Positions 6,342 through 8,027 of a stretch of DNA of 8,027 nt are shown piece by piece; within the stretch, counting starts at the first letter, position 1; every line of letters begins with the position of its first letter. The notes under the pieces were generated by a model. The model was not told the DNA's origin and ran no database searches. It saw only the letters and a program-made list of their open reading frames with translations. The DNA is from Pseudomonadota bacterium (lineage in GTDB: Bacteria; Pseudomonadota; Alphaproteobacteria; Acetobacterales; Acetobacteraceae): assembly GCA_021784255.1 (NCBI GenBank), contig JAJXSZ010000136.1, forward strand, positions 1-8,027, read 5' to 3'. A program made the position numbers and the translations under genes.

Positions 6342-7064
6342 TTAGCGCGCGCGAACCGGGCGGCGGCGGCGCAGCGCCACGCCGAGGCCGGTAACGGCGA
6401 CGGCGAAAACCGCGAACGACGCCGGCTCGGGAACCGGCGCGCTCGCGACGGGCGTGATCACGGTCTGGAAATTCACCTCGCAGTCGACACACTCGCCACC
6501 CCAGGCGGTGGGGGTCTGCGGCGAGCTTTGCTGGTCGGCCGGCCAGATCCATTGCGCGCCGGGGTCGATGCCAGCCCGCGTGCCCCAGGGGAGGCTGCCG
6601 TTCGCGCCCAGCGCCACGACACTGCCGCCTGGCTGGCTCCAGGCGCCGGCCACGCTGCCCGCGGCGTTGTAGCCGCCGGCCCAGCCGGCAGCGCCGGTCT
6701 GCAGGCTCTGCGTATCGTTGGCGAAATGGAACCCGGCATCGCTCAGCGTCAGTGTGCCGATGAGGCCGCCGGGATTGGTGCCGGCGCCGCTCGCGTTGTA
6801 GGCCTCGATATTGAGGAAATAGGTCTGGCCGGCCGCGAGCGCCACGTTGGCGAAGCTGTAGGATGTGGACCAGTCCGAGCCCGACGCGATCAGGGTGCCG
6901 AGCGAGGAGGCGCTGGTGCTCAGATAGGCCTGAAAGGCGTTGTCGGCGGTCAGCGTGCCGTTCAGGGTCGTCGCCGCCGCCCTGTTCGCAGCCAACGGAA
7001 GCGCCAGCACGGCCAGGCCGGCGGCGATCGTTACGGTCAGCGGATGCAGGACGGCCCGCGGCAT
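6342..7064 (-). CDS. PEP-CTERM sorting-domain secreted protein
   Basis: A 240-residue exported protein. Residues 1-31 form a Sec signal peptide (positive start, hydrophobic core TIAAGLAVLALPLAA, Ala-rich cleavage area). The C-terminus is a clear PEP-CTERM signal: PVPEP at 210-214, a hydrophobic helix at about 216-231, and an Arg-rich tail LRRRRPVRAR. In this system exosortase is thought to cleave at the PEP motif and transfer the protein to the cell surface or matrix. The middle, 32-205, is Gly/Ser/Ala-rich and probably beta-rich, with AAGQTYFLNIEAYN and an AQWIWP motif; I do not recognise a catalytic domain. The only cysteines form a CVDC motif at 192-195, shortly before the sorting signal. 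The start is fixed by the signal peptide and by GGAG 7 nt upstream; the longer open frame to 7442 overlaps the epimerase gene and is rejected. The epimerase gene ends 73 bp upstream on the same strand. Confidence 0.88.
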   Translation of the reverse strand: MPRAVLHPLTVTIAAGLAVLALPLAANRAAATTLNGTLTADNAFQAYLSTSASSLGTLIASGSDWSTSYSFANVALAAGQTYFLNIEAYNASGAGTNPGGLIGTLTLSDAGFHFANDTQSLQTGAAGWAGGYNAAGSVAGAWSQPGGSVVALGANGSLPWGTRAGIDPGAQWIWPADQQSSPQTPTAWGGECVDCEVNFQTVITPVASAPVPEPASFAVFAVAVTGLGVALRRRRPVRAR

Positions 7065-7071
7065 CGGGTGG

Positions 7072-7075
7072 CTCC
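7072..7075 (-). promoter_or_regulatory. Ribosome binding site of the PEP-CTERM gene
   Basis: On the minus strand TTGGAGCC places GGAG 7 nt before the ATG at 7064. This supports the start that gives a clean signal peptide, over the longer open frame. Confidence 0.65.
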
Positions 7076-7118
7076 AACGAACGAGGTGACCGTTCCTTAG
7101 CCCGCCGGCGCGGCGCGA

Positions 7119-7126
7119 TGACGTCA
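7119..7126. promoter_or_regulatory. TGACGTCA palindrome upstream of the PEP-CTERM gene
   Basis: A perfect 8-bp palindrome TGACGTCA sits in the 73-bp gap between the epimerase stop and the PEP-CTERM start, about 55 bp before the latter. It could be an operator half or a transcription-factor site. An 8-bp palindrome can also arise by chance, and no -10/-35 pair could be assigned next to it. Confidence 0.25.
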
Positions 7127-7137
7127 GGTTTGTTCTT

Positions 7138-8027
7138 CTATCGTTTAGAATTGTCAGGCGGCTCGTGGCGCACCCGCTCGCGCCAGTCGGCCAGCACGTC
7201 GGCAAGCGTGGTCGGCCAGGCGATCGCCGGTTGCCAACCCAGCACCGCGCGTGCCCGCGCGGCGTCGCCGCGGGATGCCACCACCTCCGCTGCGGCCCTT
7301 TCGGCGCTGCTGGCGATCCGCGGCGCGACCGCTTCGAGCGCCAGCAGGGCGGCAAGCACGTCGCCGATCGGGCGCGCCGTGCCGCTGGCGATGTTGAAGG
7401 CGCCGCCGCCGCCGGCAAGCGCGTGGCGTAGCGCCAGCGCATAGGCGCGCGCGACGTCGCGCACGTCGAGGAAGTCGCGCGCGGTGTCGAGCCGGCCGAC
7501 GGTCAGCACCGGCGCCTGCAGCCCCGCGCCGATGCGCGCGATCTGGCGGGCGAAGGCGGGGACCACGAAGTCGGCGCTCTGGCCGGGGCCGGTGTGGTTG
7601 AACGGGCGCAGCCGCACCGCGGCGATGCCGGGGATCGCCGCGAGCGCCAGGTCCGCCGCCGCCTTGGTGGCCGCGTAGGGGGTGATCGGCGCGAGCGGCG
7701 CGGCCTCGCCGAGCGCGGTGCCGTCGAAGGAGCGGCCATAGACCTCGGCGGACGAGGCGAAGACGAAGGCAGCGCCCGCGACCAGGGCGGCGAGCGCATG
7801 GGCGAGGGCGATGGTGCCCGCGTGGTTCACCGCCCAGGCCCGCGCCGGATCGCGCCGCGCCTGCGCCGGGATCGCGATCGCGGCCAGGTGGACGACGCCG
7901 GCGGGTCGGGTGCGCGCCACCAGGGCGCGCACCGCGTCGGCCTCGGTGATGTCGAGGCGCTGCATGCCGGCGGCCTCGCCGCAACCGATCAGTTCCGCGG
8001 CGGGAAAAGCCTGCGCCAGTGCCGGCA
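7138..8027 (-). CDS. NAD(P)-dependent epimerase/dehydratase, GDP-6-deoxy-mannose reductase-like (5' end missing)
   Basis: An extended short-chain dehydrogenase/reductase acting on nucleotide sugars. The frame runs open off the right edge, so the N-terminus with the Rossmann GxxGxxG motif is outside the window; 295 codons are visible. Seen in order: HLAA of the cofactor fold, SSAEVYG, the catalytic YAATK (codons at 7663-7677), RPFNHTGPGQ, a DTARDFLDVRDVARAY segment, and an SGTARPIGDVL segment near the C-terminus. The FNHTGPGQ and RDFLDVRDV signatures resemble GDP-4-dehydro-6-deoxy-D-mannose reductase (Rmd) and GDP-mannose 4,6-dehydratase, so a GDP-sugar substrate is likely but not proven. Such enzymes supply deoxysugars for exopolysaccharide or LPS. 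The ATG at 7965 is internal, not the start: the coding sequence upstream of it continues the fold. Its stop is 73 bp before the PEP-CTERM gene on the same strand. Confidence 0.85.
   Translation of the reverse strand, partial: PALAQAFPAAELIGCGEAAGMQRLDITEADAVRALVARTRPAGVVHLAAIAIPAQARRDPARAWAVNHAGTIALAHALAALVAGAAFVFASSAEVYGRSFDGTALGEAAPLAPITPYAATKAAADLALAAIPGIAAVRLRPFNHTGPGQSADFVVPAFARQIARIGAGLQAPVLTVGRLDTARDFLDVRDVARAYALALRHALAGGGGAFNIASGTARPIGDVLAALLALEAVAPRIASSAERAAAEVVASRGDAARARAVLGWQPAIAWPTTLADVLADWRERVRHEPPDNSKR

Noticed and set aside
7065..7442. N-terminal extension of the PEP-CTERM protein to an ATG at 7442
   Set aside because: It would overlap the epimerase gene out of frame and bury the signal peptide 126 residues inside the protein.
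1..8027. CRISPR array, transposable element, rRNA or toxin-antitoxin pair
   Set aside because: No regularly spaced repeats, no terminal inverted repeats flanking a transposase, no rRNA-like sequence and no small gene pair were found by reading both strands.

Overview
This window looks like chromosomal DNA from a GC-rich alphaproteobacterium. I infer Rhodospirillales/Acetobacterales, with no marker to prove it. The clues are very high GC with strong GC bias at third codon positions, a K+-independent H+-pyrophosphatase of alphaproteobacterial type, a tRNA without an encoded CCA, and a PEP-CTERM surface protein beside a nucleotide-sugar dehydrogenase/reductase gene. I see no transposase, integrase, phage gene or CRISPR array.

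Left part (1-3037, all minus strand, transcribed right to left): a PD-(D/E)xK nuclease fused to an SF1 helicase of the DUF2075/Schlafen group 3 type, then 8 nt later a 10-TM EamA/DMT-family permease, then a tRNA with anticodon CAU, best read as the AUA-decoding tRNA-Ile2. The permease stop codon lies inside the tRNA gene. An AT-rich patch follows the tRNA 3' end up to the window edge.

Middle (3038-5377): a 174-bp divergent intergenic region, then hppA on the plus strand, closed by a textbook Rho-independent terminator. HppA uses PPi hydrolysis to pump protons.

Right part (5378-8027, all minus strand): the 5'-truncated NAD(P)-dependent sugar epimerase/reductase (entering from the right edge), a PEP-CTERM secreted protein, a 211-bp intergenic region holding two separate hairpins, and a Y_phosphatase3-type tyrosine/lipid phosphatase convergent with hppA. 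The epimerase and PEP-CTERM genes fit the known link between PEP-CTERM/exosortase sorting and exopolysaccharide synthesis. The exosortase itself is not in the window.

I did not find a clearly new multi-gene system. The points most worth a second look are the permease/tRNA overlap, in which RNase P processing would remove the permease stop codon; the orphan nuclease-helicase as a defence candidate; the 41-nt near-perfect hairpin upstream of the phosphatase gene; and the lone CxxC motif in the PEP-CTERM protein.
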